A stretch of DNA of 7,233 nucleotides from an uncultured Clostridia bacterium (GCA_934486495.1 CAKSPW010000091.1:1-7233); one strand, 5' to 3'; counted from the first letter of the stretch, positions 1 through 6,572 are shown. Notes: generated from the sequence alone by a model not told the origin. Made by a program: numbers and translations.

Positions 1-32
1 ACTAATTTTACCTTAATATCCGTGATCTCCAA
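1..32 (-). CDS. spoVG: SpoVG family regulator, N-terminal fragment (gene runs off the left edge)
   Basis: Only the first ten codons lie in the window, reading leftward from a TTG start at 32-30. They translate as (M)EITDIKVKLV, which resembles the conserved SpoVG N-terminus (MEITDVRVRK-like). SpoVG is a small nucleic-acid-binding regulator of sporulation and cell division in Firmicutes. The reading frame has no ATG between this TTG and an upstream in-frame stop, so TTG is the only reasonable start. An AAAGGGG ribosome-binding site (49-43) lies 10 nt upstream, and a near-consensus minus-strand promoter (89-117) lies beyond it. From memory, spoVG is often found near murC in clostridia, which fits. 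Ten residues are too few for proof; another short basic protein could begin the same way. Confidence 0.55.
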   Translation of the reverse strand, partial: MEITDIKVKL

Positions 33-88
33 AGTAGCTTTTCCCCTTTCAAATTTTCTACAATTTTCTGTATTAATTTAATATAAAT

Positions 89-117
89 ATTGTACACAAT
101 TTATGGCAGTTTGTCAA
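89..117 (-). promoter_or_regulatory. Sigma-A-type promoter reading leftward into the spoVG-like gene
   Basis: On the minus strand there is a perfect TTGACA -35 box (117-112), a 17-nt spacer and a TACAAT -10 box (94-89, five of six to consensus). Transcription should start near 82, giving a leader of about 50 nt before the TTG codon at 32. The -10 box overlaps a short dyad, ATTGT-AC-ACAAT (89-100), which might bind a regulator or be chance in AT-rich DNA. Spacing and match are close to ideal, so this is the best promoter in the window. Confidence 0.75.
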
Positions 118-196
118 GGTGTTTGTATAATGTTTTATAATATTGCACAAATAATGTATCGGTTTTTGGGCAATGTGTTAAAATTAAAAATAAGTG

Positions 197-231
197 TTTT
201 CAATTGACACAAAACGGTATATAATTATAGT
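197..231 (+). promoter_or_regulatory. Promoter region of the murC operon
   Basis: Two overlapping sigma-A arrangements are visible. One is a perfect TTGACA (204-209) with a 16-nt spacer and TATAGT (226-231). The other is a perfect TATAAT (220-225) with a weaker TTTTCA (197-202) at 17 nt. Either gives a leader of roughly 25-35 nt before the murC start at 264. No riboswitch-sized leader is present. Positions 118-196 between the two divergent promoters are AT-rich and hold no recognisable gene. Confidence 0.65.
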
Positions 232-263
232 TAGGATAAATTGAAATTTCTTGAGGTGGATTT

Positions 264-1646
264 ATGAACAGATTTGAATTGACAAGCCTTAAAAAAGGCG
301 CACATATACATTTTATAGGTATAGGCGGAATAAGCATGAGCGGAATTGCACACATACTTCTTGACGAGGGATTTGTGATTTCGGGATCGGACAGATGCGA
401 AAGTGCTATTACCGATGAGCTTAAGTGTCTCGGCGCACGCATTTACATAGGGCATAGCGCCGAAAATGTACACGGTTCGGATTTGGTTGTTCATACTGCG
501 GCGGTGCATGATGACAATCCCGAAATGCAGGAGGCGAAAAAGCTCGGCATTTGTCTTATAGACAGAGCGGAATGCCTCGGTGCTATAATGAAAGGTTATA
601 CGCACAGAATAGGCATTTCCGGAACACACGGAAAAACGACAACAACCGGAATGCTTGCCCATGCGCTCGTTGCCGCAGAGCTTGACCCGACAATAAGCAT
701 CGGAGGAGAGCTTGACTTAATAGGAGGTAACATAAGAGTCGGTGCAAGAGATTATTTTGTTACGGAGTCGTGCGAGTATACAAACAGCTTTTTGAAGTTT
801 TATCCGACTGTGTCGGTAATAACGAACGTTGAGGAGGATCACCTTGACTTTTTCAAGGATATAAACGATATAAAAAGCAGCTTCAGAAAATTTGCCGAGC
901 TTGCACTGCCTGACGGATATGTCATAGTGTGTGCCGATAACAAAAACGCACTCGATTCCGTGTCCGGTCTTGCGGGAGGTATTATAACATACGGAATAAA
1001 AGGCGGAGACTATACGGCGGAGAATATAAGACATATAGAAAAAACAACGATATTTGACTGTAAAACGCCAAACGGAACAATTAAGGATGTAACGCTGAAC
1101 GTTGTCGGAGACCACAATATACAAAATGCGCTTGCCGTCATAGCGGTATGCAGCGTTGTAGGCGCGGATATAAAAAAGGCGCTTGAGGGAATTAAATCAT
1201 ACACGGGAACACACAGACGGTTTGAAAAAAAAGGTACGTGCCGAGGAGCGGAGGTTATAGACGATTATGCGCATCATCCGACCGAGATAAAGGCAACACT
1301 TTCGGCTGCAAAGAATATATGCAAGGGCAGAATAAGATGTATTTTCCAGCCGCATACCTATTCGAGAACGAGAACGCTTTGGAGTGATTTTTTAACGGCT
1401 TTTGATAATGCCGATGAGCTTATTTTAACGGATATATATGCAGCCCGTGAACTTCCTGACGGCGTTACAACCTCAAAAGCGCTTGCGGAGGCAATATCAC
1501 AGAGAAAGAAAAATGTCAGATATATAAAGGAGTTTTCGGATATTGCGGATTATATAAAGCAAACCGCCTCTCCGACGGATATGATTTTTACAATGGGTGC
1601 CGGGACTGTTACGGAGATAGGGCCGATGATTGTTGATGAAAAGTAG
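264..1646 (+). CDS. murC: UDP-N-acetylmuramate--L-alanine ligase (MurC)
   Basis: MurC is a cytoplasmic enzyme that joins L-alanine to UDP-MurNAc with ATP, the first amino-acid addition of peptidoglycan precursor synthesis. The 460-residue product has the normal length and all three Mur-ligase domains. The UDP-binding N-terminal domain carries GIGGISMSGIA (19-29). The central ATPase domain carries the P-loop GTHGKTTTT (120-128), the ESCEYTNSF region (168-176), N188 followed by EEDHLDFF (190-197), and HNIQNALA (284-291). The C-terminal domain begins at HRRFE (317-321) and holds DDYAHHPTEI (333-342) and FQPHTYSRT (361-369), both diagnostic of MurC over MurD, MurE and MurF. A GAGGTGG ribosome-binding site (253-259) lies 4 nt before the ATG. 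It is the first gene of the operon; its product is the substrate for the ligase encoded three genes downstream. Confidence 0.97.
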   Translation: MNRFELTSLKKGAHIHFIGIGGISMSGIAHILLDEGFVISGSDRCESAITDELKCLGARIYIGHSAENVHGSDLVVHTAAVHDDNPEMQEAKKLGICLIDRAECLGAIMKGYTHRIGISGTHGKTTTTGMLAHALVAAELDPTISIGGELDLIGGNIRVGARDYFVTESCEYTNSFLKFYPTVSVITNVEEDHLDFFKDINDIKSSFRKFAELALPDGYVIVCADNKNALDSVSGLAGGIITYGIKGGDYTAENIRHIEKTTIFDCKTPNGTIKDVTLNVVGDHNIQNALAVIAVCSVVGADIKKALEGIKSYTGTHRRFEKKGTCRGAEVIDDYAHHPTEIKATLSAAKNICKGRIRCIFQPHTYSRTRTLWSDFLTAFDNADELILTDIYAARELPDGVTTSKALAEAISQRKKNVRYIKEFSDIADYIKQTASPTDMIFTMGAGTVTEIGPMIVDEK

Positions 1647-2358
1647 TATTTTATCTTTTTTCGACCGCAGTGCGTACGGAGAATGCATAATATGTTCAAG
1701 ACGTGTTAAAAAGAATGTGCTTGCGGCGTGCTGCGATAATGTCGGGATATGCCGGAAATGTTTTGATAAATTACCGTTTATACCTGTCGGTAAAACATTT
1801 TCGGGAAATAAAGCAATAGAGTATTATATGGCGGTGTTTTATTACAAGGGCGATGTGCCGTCAGTCGTGTCGGATTATAAATTTCGGGGCTGTTTGAAAA
1901 ACGGTGAGGTTTTTGCACGCCTTATGTGCGATTTGCTTGCCGTGTATGAGGAGGATTACGATTTTGACTTAATTGTTCCCGTTCCGCTGTCAAAGGAGCA
2001 TTTAAAGATGCGCGGATATAATCAGGCGGCTGTTTTGGCGGAATATATAGCAGAAGAAATCAATGTCGATTATACGGAGTGCGCTCTTTTGAAAACAAGA
2101 AATACGCAAAAGCAAACCGAGCTTTCACCTCTTGAACGTTCGGAAAATGTTATAGGAGCGTTTTGGGCGGATAGAAAATATGTAGAGGGCAGGCATATTC
2201 TTTTAATTGACGATGTGGTAACAACGGGGAGTACGGTAAAAGCGTGTGCAGGTGCATTGATTGAAAGCGGTGCTTTATCCGTCAAAGTATTTTCGTTTGC
2301 AAGAAAATATTCGTCCGATAAATCAAAGGCTTATAAAGAGCTTTTCAACCAAAAATAA
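1636..2358 (+). CDS. comF: ComF family phosphoribosyltransferase-like protein
   Basis: The product (240 residues from ATG 1636) has the two-part ComF architecture. An N-terminal Cys-rich zinc-finger-like segment has CxxC at C17/C20, CC at 32-33, and CxxC at C39/C42. A type I phosphoribosyltransferase domain follows, with VPVPLSKEHLKMRGYNQA (114-131), the RNTQKQTELSPLER stretch (155-168) and the PRPP loop LLIDDVVTTGST (189-200). ComF proteins are cytoplasmic and needed for DNA uptake in competent Bacillus and Haemophilus; the reaction catalysed is not firmly known. The gene overlaps the end of murC (stop at 1644-1646), suggesting translational coupling. The start is uncertain: TTG at 1630 lies 7 nt after AGGG (1619-1622), while ATG at 1636 is 13 nt after it. 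Lying inside a cell-wall operon is unusual and has no obvious explanation. No competence gene is visible nearby. Confidence 0.9.
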   Translation: MKSSILSFFDRSAYGECIICSRRVKKNVLAACCDNVGICRKCFDKLPFIPVGKTFSGNKAIEYYMAVFYYKGDVPSVVSDYKFRGCLKNGEVFARLMCDLLAVYEEDYDFDLIVPVPLSKEHLKMRGYNQAAVLAEYIAEEINVDYTECALLKTRNTQKQTELSPLERSENVIGAFWADRKYVEGRHILLIDDVVTTGSTVKACAGALIESGALSVKVFSFARKYSSDKSKAYKELFNQK

Positions 2359-2374
2359 AAGGTAGGGAAACTGT

Positions 2375-3709
2375 ATGGAAAAGTATACTGAGTTTAGAAG
2401 TAAATATCCTGTATTTAACTATAATTCGTTCGATATTGAAAAGTCGGAAACGGAAACGAGGATTACATATCACTTTGAAATAGAAGGGCTTTCGGAATTT
2501 TCGCCTGTTTGGACTTTCCCGGGGGAATGCAATGACGAGCTTCTTGATGTCATGGCGTTTAATCTCGGCATGGTGGAGCTTGTGAGCTACTGGAAAATAA
2601 CCTGCTCGCCGAACGTTTCCGTAAAGTGCGGTACGCTTTCGAATGAGCAGATTGAGTGGTGGAAAAAGCTTTATTTTCACGGTTTGGGCGAATTTTTCTA
2701 TGTAAATGAAATAGAACCCGATATAAACGGATTTATGAATATTGAATCAAGCGGAGAAAAATACACAATCGGAAACGGCATAAAAACGAGTGATGACGCA
2801 CTTGTTCCTGTCGGCGGCGGAAAAGACTCGTCGGTTACAATAGAGCTTTTAAATAAATATCCGCATAAAAAGACGGCTTATATAATAAATTCAAGAGGGG
2901 CAACGGAGGAAACGGTCAGAGTATCCGGACTCGATGCGTACAGAGTAAAAAGAACGCTTGATAAAAATATGCTGGAGCTTAATAAAAAAGGATTTTTGAA
3001 CGGTCACACGCCGTTTTCCGCTCTCGTTGCGTTCTCGTCGCTTATTTCGGCAAAAATATGCGGCTGCGGATATGTTGTTTTATCAAACGAATCGAGTGCA
3101 AATGAGTCTACCGTCAGCGGCAGCACGGTAAATCATCAGTATTCAAAAAGCTTTGAATTTGAAAGTGATTTTAACGAATACGAAAGCAAATTCATTAAAA
3201 GCGGCGTTAAGTATTTCAGCCTTTTAAGACCTATAAGCGAGTATCAGATTGCCATGCTTTTTTCACGCTTTGAAAAATATCACGATGTTTTCAGAAGCTG
3301 TAATAAGGGCAGCAAAACGGATATTTGGTGCGCTCACTGTCCTAAATGCCTGTTTGTATTTCTCATAATGTCACCGTTTATAGCGCATGAGCGGCTTTCG
3401 GAAATTTTCGGAGATGATATGACCGATAATCCCGAAATGCTTGAGGATTTTAAAAAGCTTACGGGTTTGCTGCCCGAGAAGCCGTTTGAGTGCGTCGGAA
3501 GCCGTGACGAAATCAATTTTGCGATTTGTGAGACGATAAAGTCTTTTAAAGGCAGAGAGCTTCCGTACCTTTTTGAGTTTTACAAAAACAGCGATTTGTT
3601 TGCTGAATATTCGGGAATGGAAAATCCGTTTTTGACGTATTACAACGACAATAATTTGTTAGAGGATAAGTTCGGCTCGATACTTAAAAATGCGCTTTTG
3701 GGAGAGTAA
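2375..3709 (+). CDS. murL: Probable UDP-MurNAc-L-Ala-L-Glu epimerase (MurL-like, PP-loop ATPase fold)
   Basis: MurL uses ATP and Mg2+ to epimerise the terminal L-Glu of UDP-MurNAc-L-Ala-L-Glu to D-Glu; it is known from Xanthomonas. The 444-residue product has an N-terminal region without a recognised domain (about 1-140). An ATP-pyrophosphatase-type PP-loop, VPVGGGKDSSVTIELL (144-159), comes next, then SNESSANESTVSG (237-249). A cysteine cluster follows: C309, C319, C322 and C325 in SCN...WCAHCPKCLFVF. This Cys spacing resembles the zinc site of QueC-type PP-loop enzymes. There is no signal peptide or membrane segment, so it should be cytoplasmic. An AGGTAGGG ribosome-binding site (2360-2367) lies 7 nt before the ATG. 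The assignment relies on recollection of the MurL family plus direct adjacency to a MurD2-like gene. Alternatives are a QueC/asparagine-synthetase-like PP-loop enzyme acting on another carboxylate. Confidence 0.75.
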   Translation: MEKYTEFRSKYPVFNYNSFDIEKSETETRITYHFEIEGLSEFSPVWTFPGECNDELLDVMAFNLGMVELVSYWKITCSPNVSVKCGTLSNEQIEWWKKLYFHGLGEFFYVNEIEPDINGFMNIESSGEKYTIGNGIKTSDDALVPVGGGKDSSVTIELLNKYPHKKTAYIINSRGATEETVRVSGLDAYRVKRTLDKNMLELNKKGFLNGHTPFSALVAFSSLISAKICGCGYVVLSNESSANESTVSGSTVNHQYSKSFEFESDFNEYESKFIKSGVKYFSLLRPISEYQIAMLFSRFEKYHDVFRSCNKGSKTDIWCAHCPKCLFVFLIMSPFIAHERLSEIFGDDMTDNPEMLEDFKKLTGLLPEKPFECVGSRDEINFAICETIKSFKGRELPYLFEFYKNSDLFAEYSGMENPFLTYYNDNNLLEDKFGSILKNALLGE

Positions 3710-3713
3710 TTAT

Positions 3714-4982
3714 ATGTTAGATGAATGTATTAAAAATCTTATAGCAGGGAAAAAAGTTCTTATTATGGGATTTGGCAGAGAGGGGAAGTCAACTTACAGA
3801 GTTGTAAAAAAGGTTGGCGGATATTCCGCTCTTGCCATTGCGGATTTGATGAGTCAGGATACTCCCGAGCAGTGCTTTTCGGGTGAAAACTATCAAAAAT
3901 CGGCGCAGGGATATGATATTATATTTAAAAGCCCCGGTGTTGTTCTGGAGGATAAATCCATTGCCGATAAGATTACATCACAAACCGATGTTGTAATGAA
4001 ATGCATGAGAGAACGAATGATAGGAATAACGGGCACAAAGGGAAAAAGCACGACAACATCGCTTATTTACCACGCTCTTAAGGATAACGGCTTTAACGCT
4101 TATCTTATGGGCAATATCGGCATACCGGCGTTTGAGGCGGCGGAGGACTTGGAAAGTGACGCAATTCTTGTTTATGAGCTTTCGTGTCACCAGCTTGAAT
4201 TTGCAAAATACTCACCGCATATAGGTGTTTTGCTGAATATTTATCCGGAACATCTCGATCACTACGGAACGTTTGAGGCATACGAGAGGGCAAAACGAAA
4301 CATATACGCCAAAATGGGCAGCGGGGATTATCTGTTTTGTGCAAAAGAAGTACAGCCTCTCGGCGGAAATTTTAAAAAGATTACATTTTCTCTTGAGGAT
4401 AAAACGGCAGATTTTTATATTGACAACGATGACGAGTTATCCGGCAGTACGCTTATCGGAATACACAATATGTATAATGCGTGTATTGCCCGAGAGGTGT
4501 GTGCGACGGCAGGACTTGACAGAGATAAATTCAATAAGTCGCTCAAAACGTTTAAAACATTGCCGCACAGGCTTGAGCTGTTTGCACAAATAGACGGTGT
4601 GCGTTATTATGACGATTCAATTTCCACTATTCCCGAAACAACAGTTTCCGCACTTTCGAGTATAAAAAATGTGGGAACACTCTTGCTCGGCGGAATGGAC
4701 AGGCATATAGACCTCAGCGTTATATGCAATTATCTTATAAAAAATCCCGTTCCGAGAGTAATACTAATGCCCGATACGGGAAAGAGAATTTTTGCCATGC
4801 TTGACGGTAAAACAAAGTCGGAGCTTATAGAAGCGCCTACGCTTAAGGAGGCGGCAAAGATTGCAAAGAAGCTTACAAAGCAGGGGGAGGCGTGCGTTTT
4901 ATCACCCGCTGCGGCAAGCTACGGATTTTTTGAGAACTTTGAACAGAGGGGCGAAAAGTTTAAAAAATACATTCTCGGCTGA
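3714..4982 (+). CDS. murD2: MurD-family ligase, probably UDP-MurNAc-L-Ala--L-glutamate ligase (MurD2 type)
   Basis: This is a cytoplasmic Mur ligase that adds glutamate to UDP-MurNAc-L-Ala. The product is 422 residues from ATG 3714, chosen over ATG 3690 because GGGAGAG (3700-3706) is spaced 7 nt from it and the longer form would overlap murL. Visible motifs are GFGREGKST (19-27), P-loop GTKGKSTTT (107-115), ELSCHQLEF (155-163), NIYPEHLDHYG (175-185), the expected carbamylated lysine in AKRNIY (K194), HNMYNA (251-256), HRLE (285-288), DDSISTIP (300-307), LLLGGMDR (323-330) and SPAAAS...FENFEQRG (397-412). Classical MurD has DSKAT and GGxxK, whose lysines (K319 and K348 in E. coli) line the D-Glu pocket; here they are Ile302 and Arg330. 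With murL 4 nt upstream, L-Glu is the likelier substrate. Ordinary MurD (D-Glu) is the alternative. Confidence 0.88.
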   Translation: MLDECIKNLIAGKKVLIMGFGREGKSTYRVVKKVGGYSALAIADLMSQDTPEQCFSGENYQKSAQGYDIIFKSPGVVLEDKSIADKITSQTDVVMKCMRERMIGITGTKGKSTTTSLIYHALKDNGFNAYLMGNIGIPAFEAAEDLESDAILVYELSCHQLEFAKYSPHIGVLLNIYPEHLDHYGTFEAYERAKRNIYAKMGSGDYLFCAKEVQPLGGNFKKITFSLEDKTADFYIDNDDELSGSTLIGIHNMYNACIAREVCATAGLDRDKFNKSLKTFKTLPHRLELFAQIDGVRYYDDSISTIPETTVSALSSIKNVGTLLLGGMDRHIDLSVICNYLIKNPVPRVILMPDTGKRIFAMLDGKTKSELIEAPTLKEAAKIAKKLTKQGEACVLSPAAASYGFFENFEQRGEKFKKYILG

Positions 4983-5050
4983 TGTTAATTAATTATATTG
5001 ATTTGTTTAAAAAGTGTTCACAAACTTTTCCTTAGATGTTTACTTTTTAT

Positions 5051-5080
5051 TCATACGGATGTCAAAATCATGTTGTATGA
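5051..5080. promoter_or_regulatory. Hyphenated dyad over the htrA promoter, possible operator
   Basis: TCATAC (5051-5056) is exactly complementary in inverted order to GTATGA (5075-5080). Inside these arms ATG (5059-5061) pairs with CAT (5069-5071), around a 7-nt centre. The left arm lies just upstream of the -35 position and the right arm enters the extended -10 of the promoter below. That placement suits a dimeric regulator, for example an envelope-stress two-component regulator of htrA, but no known box is recognised and chance is possible in AT-rich DNA. Confidence 0.3.
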
Positions 5081-5086
5081 TATAAC
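5059..5086 (+). promoter_or_regulatory. Probable promoter of htrA (extended -10)
   Basis: An extended -10 element, TGA-TATAAC (5078-5086, five of six in the hexamer), is preceded at 16 nt by ATGTCA (5059-5064, four of six to TTGACA). The weak -35 is partly offset by the TG extension. Transcription would start near 5093, leaving a leader of about 57 nt before the ATG at 5150. It lies in the 167-nt gap after murD2, so htrA is probably transcribed separately from the mur operon. Confidence 0.5.
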
Positions 5087-5149
5087 TATAAAAAGGATAA
5101 ATGAATATTTCGGGACTTTACCGAGATATATTTAAGAGGAGGAATTATT

Positions 5150-6412
5150 ATGAAGACGTACCCTTACACAGAATCGACTGATATGGTATTATATGAGGAC
5201 AAGACAAAGAAAAAGAAAAAATCAAAGCTTTGGCTTGCGTGCTTAAGCTCAGCTCTTGTTGCAAGTATTTTTACGGGCGGAATTGTCGGTTCGGGAATGT
5301 ATATCATGAATAAGAACTCTCAGTCAAATCAGATTAATTGGAGCTCTCAGACAGACAATACAAAAACAGGAGAAACGCTTTCCCAAATCACCGCAACGGC
5401 GGATAACGGAAAGAAGGTTCTTACTACTCCCGAAATCGCAAAGAAAGTCGGACCGAGTGTTGTTGGAGTTATAAATAAAACAAAGGTTCAGCCGCAGAAG
5501 TTTTACGATCCGTTCAGCGGAAGATATTATTACTATAATAATCAGCAGGGTGAAAACGGCAGCGACGTAGTTGAACAGGGAAGCGGCTCGGGCGTTATCA
5601 TAACAACGAGCGGATATATAGTAACAAATCAGCACGTTATAGATAATGCAACCGAAATAAGCGTAATACTTAACTCGGGTGAGGAATACTCCGCAAAGCT
5701 TGTCGGTCAGGATACAAAAACCGATATAGCTGTTTTGAAGATAGATACCGACAAAGAACTTACGGCAGCAACTCTCGGTGATTCATCGGCGGTTGAGGTT
5801 GGTGAGCTTGCGGTTGCAATAGGTAATCCGCTCGGTCAGGAATTTGCCGGCACGACAACGCAGGGTATCATCAGTGCCGTAAACAGAACAATGACAATCG
5901 AAAACAGAACGTATAATCTTTTGCAGACAGATGCCGCAATCAACAGCGGTAACTCGGGCGGTGCTCTTATAAATCAATACGGTGAGGTTATCGGTATCAA
6001 TTCCGTTAAGCTTTCGCAGACAGGTGTTGAGGGACTCGGTTTTGCAATTGCAATTTCAGAGGTTAAGCCGATTATTGATGACCTTATTTCAAACGGCTAT
6101 GTAAAGGGACGTCCGCTTGTCGGAATAACAGTTGCGGAGACGAGATATGGCTTGTTTGTATCGGGAGTATCGGCAGGAACAGGCGCCGAAGCTGCCGGCC
6201 TTAAGGAAGGCGATATGATTTCAAAGGTTGACGGTCAGGCTGTTAAATCGTCTGAGGAGCTTAATAAAATAAGAGATACAAAGAAACCCGGCGACACACT
6301 TAAGTTTACTATTATGCGTGACGGCGAGCTCAAGGATGTTGACGTTAAGCTTTCGGAAAGCAAGGACGAAACAAAGAGCAATGAAAACTCATCGGCCGAT
6401 ACGGGCAGATAA
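5150..6412 (+). CDS. htrA: HtrA/DegP-type membrane-anchored serine protease with one PDZ domain
   Basis: The product degrades misfolded or damaged proteins at the outer face of the membrane. The 420-residue protein has a short cytoplasmic head ending in a lysine-rich patch (18-26), one membrane-spanning segment (about 27-53), and a polar linker. A trypsin-like domain follows with the triad H162 (TNQHVI), D192 (TDIAVL) and S269 (GNSGGAL). A PDZ domain occupies about 325-400 (GLFVSGVSAGTGAEAAGLKEGDMI region), and the tail is short and polar. All catalytic residues are present and the length suits the single-PDZ Firmicute HtrA/YyxA class. A Tyr/Asn-rich stretch (126-132) sits in the loop ahead of the protease core. 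A near-perfect AGGAGGA site (5137-5143) lies 6 nt before the ATG. The upstream promoter and downstream hairpins suggest a single-gene transcription unit. HtrA paralogues cannot be told apart from this sequence alone. Confidence 0.95.
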   Translation: MKTYPYTESTDMVLYEDKTKKKKKSKLWLACLSSALVASIFTGGIVGSGMYIMNKNSQSNQINWSSQTDNTKTGETLSQITATADNGKKVLTTPEIAKKVGPSVVGVINKTKVQPQKFYDPFSGRYYYYNNQQGENGSDVVEQGSGSGVIITTSGYIVTNQHVIDNATEISVILNSGEEYSAKLVGQDTKTDIAVLKIDTDKELTAATLGDSSAVEVGELAVAIGNPLGQEFAGTTTQGIISAVNRTMTIENRTYNLLQTDAAINSGNSGGALINQYGEVIGINSVKLSQTGVEGLGFAIAISEVKPIIDDLISNGYVKGRPLVGITVAETRYGLFVSGVSAGTGAEAAGLKEGDMISKVDGQAVKSSEELNKIRDTKKPGDTLKFTIMRDGELKDVDVKLSESKDETKSNENSSADTGR

Positions 6413-6439
6413 AAATGATATACAGTTTTATTTGATATA

Positions 6440-6469
6440 GGTGCATTTGCACCAAACCATCCTTTTTTT
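6440..6469 (+). terminator. Small hairpin with T-run after htrA, weak terminator candidate
   Basis: GGTGC (6440-6444) pairs with GCACC (6449-6453) around a 4-nt loop. A run of seven T residues follows at 6463-6469, but 9 nt separate it from the stem, more than usual for an intrinsic terminator. It begins 27 nt after the htrA stop codon. It may only slow the polymerase before the stronger structures downstream. Confidence 0.35.
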
Positions 6470-6475
6470 CATAAC

Positions 6476-6519
6476 GCGGCAGCGTATATATACGCTGCCG
6501 CACCCTACCCCCCTTTTTT
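6476..6519 (+). terminator. 26-bp perfect palindrome followed by C-run and T-run, terminator candidate
   Basis: Positions 6476-6501 are a perfect palindrome with arms GCGGCAGCG and CGCTGCCGC flanking an alternating TA centre. RNA could form an 11-bp GC-rich stem with a 4-nt loop. A pyrimidine stretch (ACCCTACCCCCC) then leads to six T residues (6514-6519). The gap between stem and T-run is long for a standard terminator. The stem has no U-run on the minus-strand side, so it is not clearly bidirectional. A protein-binding role is possible. Confidence 0.5.
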
Positions 6520-6534
6520 AATATTAAATAAATT

Positions 6535-6572
6535 AAAGGCAATTTGCCCATAGGGCTGAATTGTCTTTTTTT
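6535..6572 (+). terminator. Rho-independent terminator downstream of htrA
   Basis: AAAGGCAATT (6535-6544) pairs with AATTGTCTTT (6559-6568), with one G-U pair. An inner GCCC (6546-6549) pairs with GGGC (6553-6556) around an ATA loop. The descending arm runs directly into a T-tract (6566-6572). This stem-loop plus U-tract is the most convincing intrinsic terminator in the window and separates htrA from the gene beginning at 6728. Confidence 0.75.

Noticed and set aside
126..141. Two TATAAT-like hexamers as an extra plus-strand promoter
   Set aside because: No acceptable -35 box at 16-18 nt; such hexamers are expected by chance in this AT-rich spacer.
231..662. Minus-strand frame of 143 codons opposite murC
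   Set aside because: It lies wholly opposite a clear Mur ligase, has no family motif, and no ribosome-binding site supports it.
717..1124. Minus-strand frame of 135 codons opposite murC
   Set aside because: Shadow of the murC coding frame; composition is tyrosine- and cysteine-rich noise without domain signatures.
3690..3713. Upstream ATG at 3690 as the murD2 start
   Set aside because: It would add eight residues overlapping the end of murL, while ATG 3714 has GGGAGAG at ideal distance and gives the expected N-terminus.
4273..4593. Plus-strand frame of 106 codons inside murD2
   Set aside because: Out-of-frame reading of conserved ligase sequence; the murD2 frame carries all the expected motifs.
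5010..5029. AT-rich hairpin (AAAAGT ... ACTTTT) after murD2 as a terminator
   Set aside because: The stem is almost all A-T with a bulge, and no clean T-tract follows; it could reduce readthrough but cannot be called a terminator.
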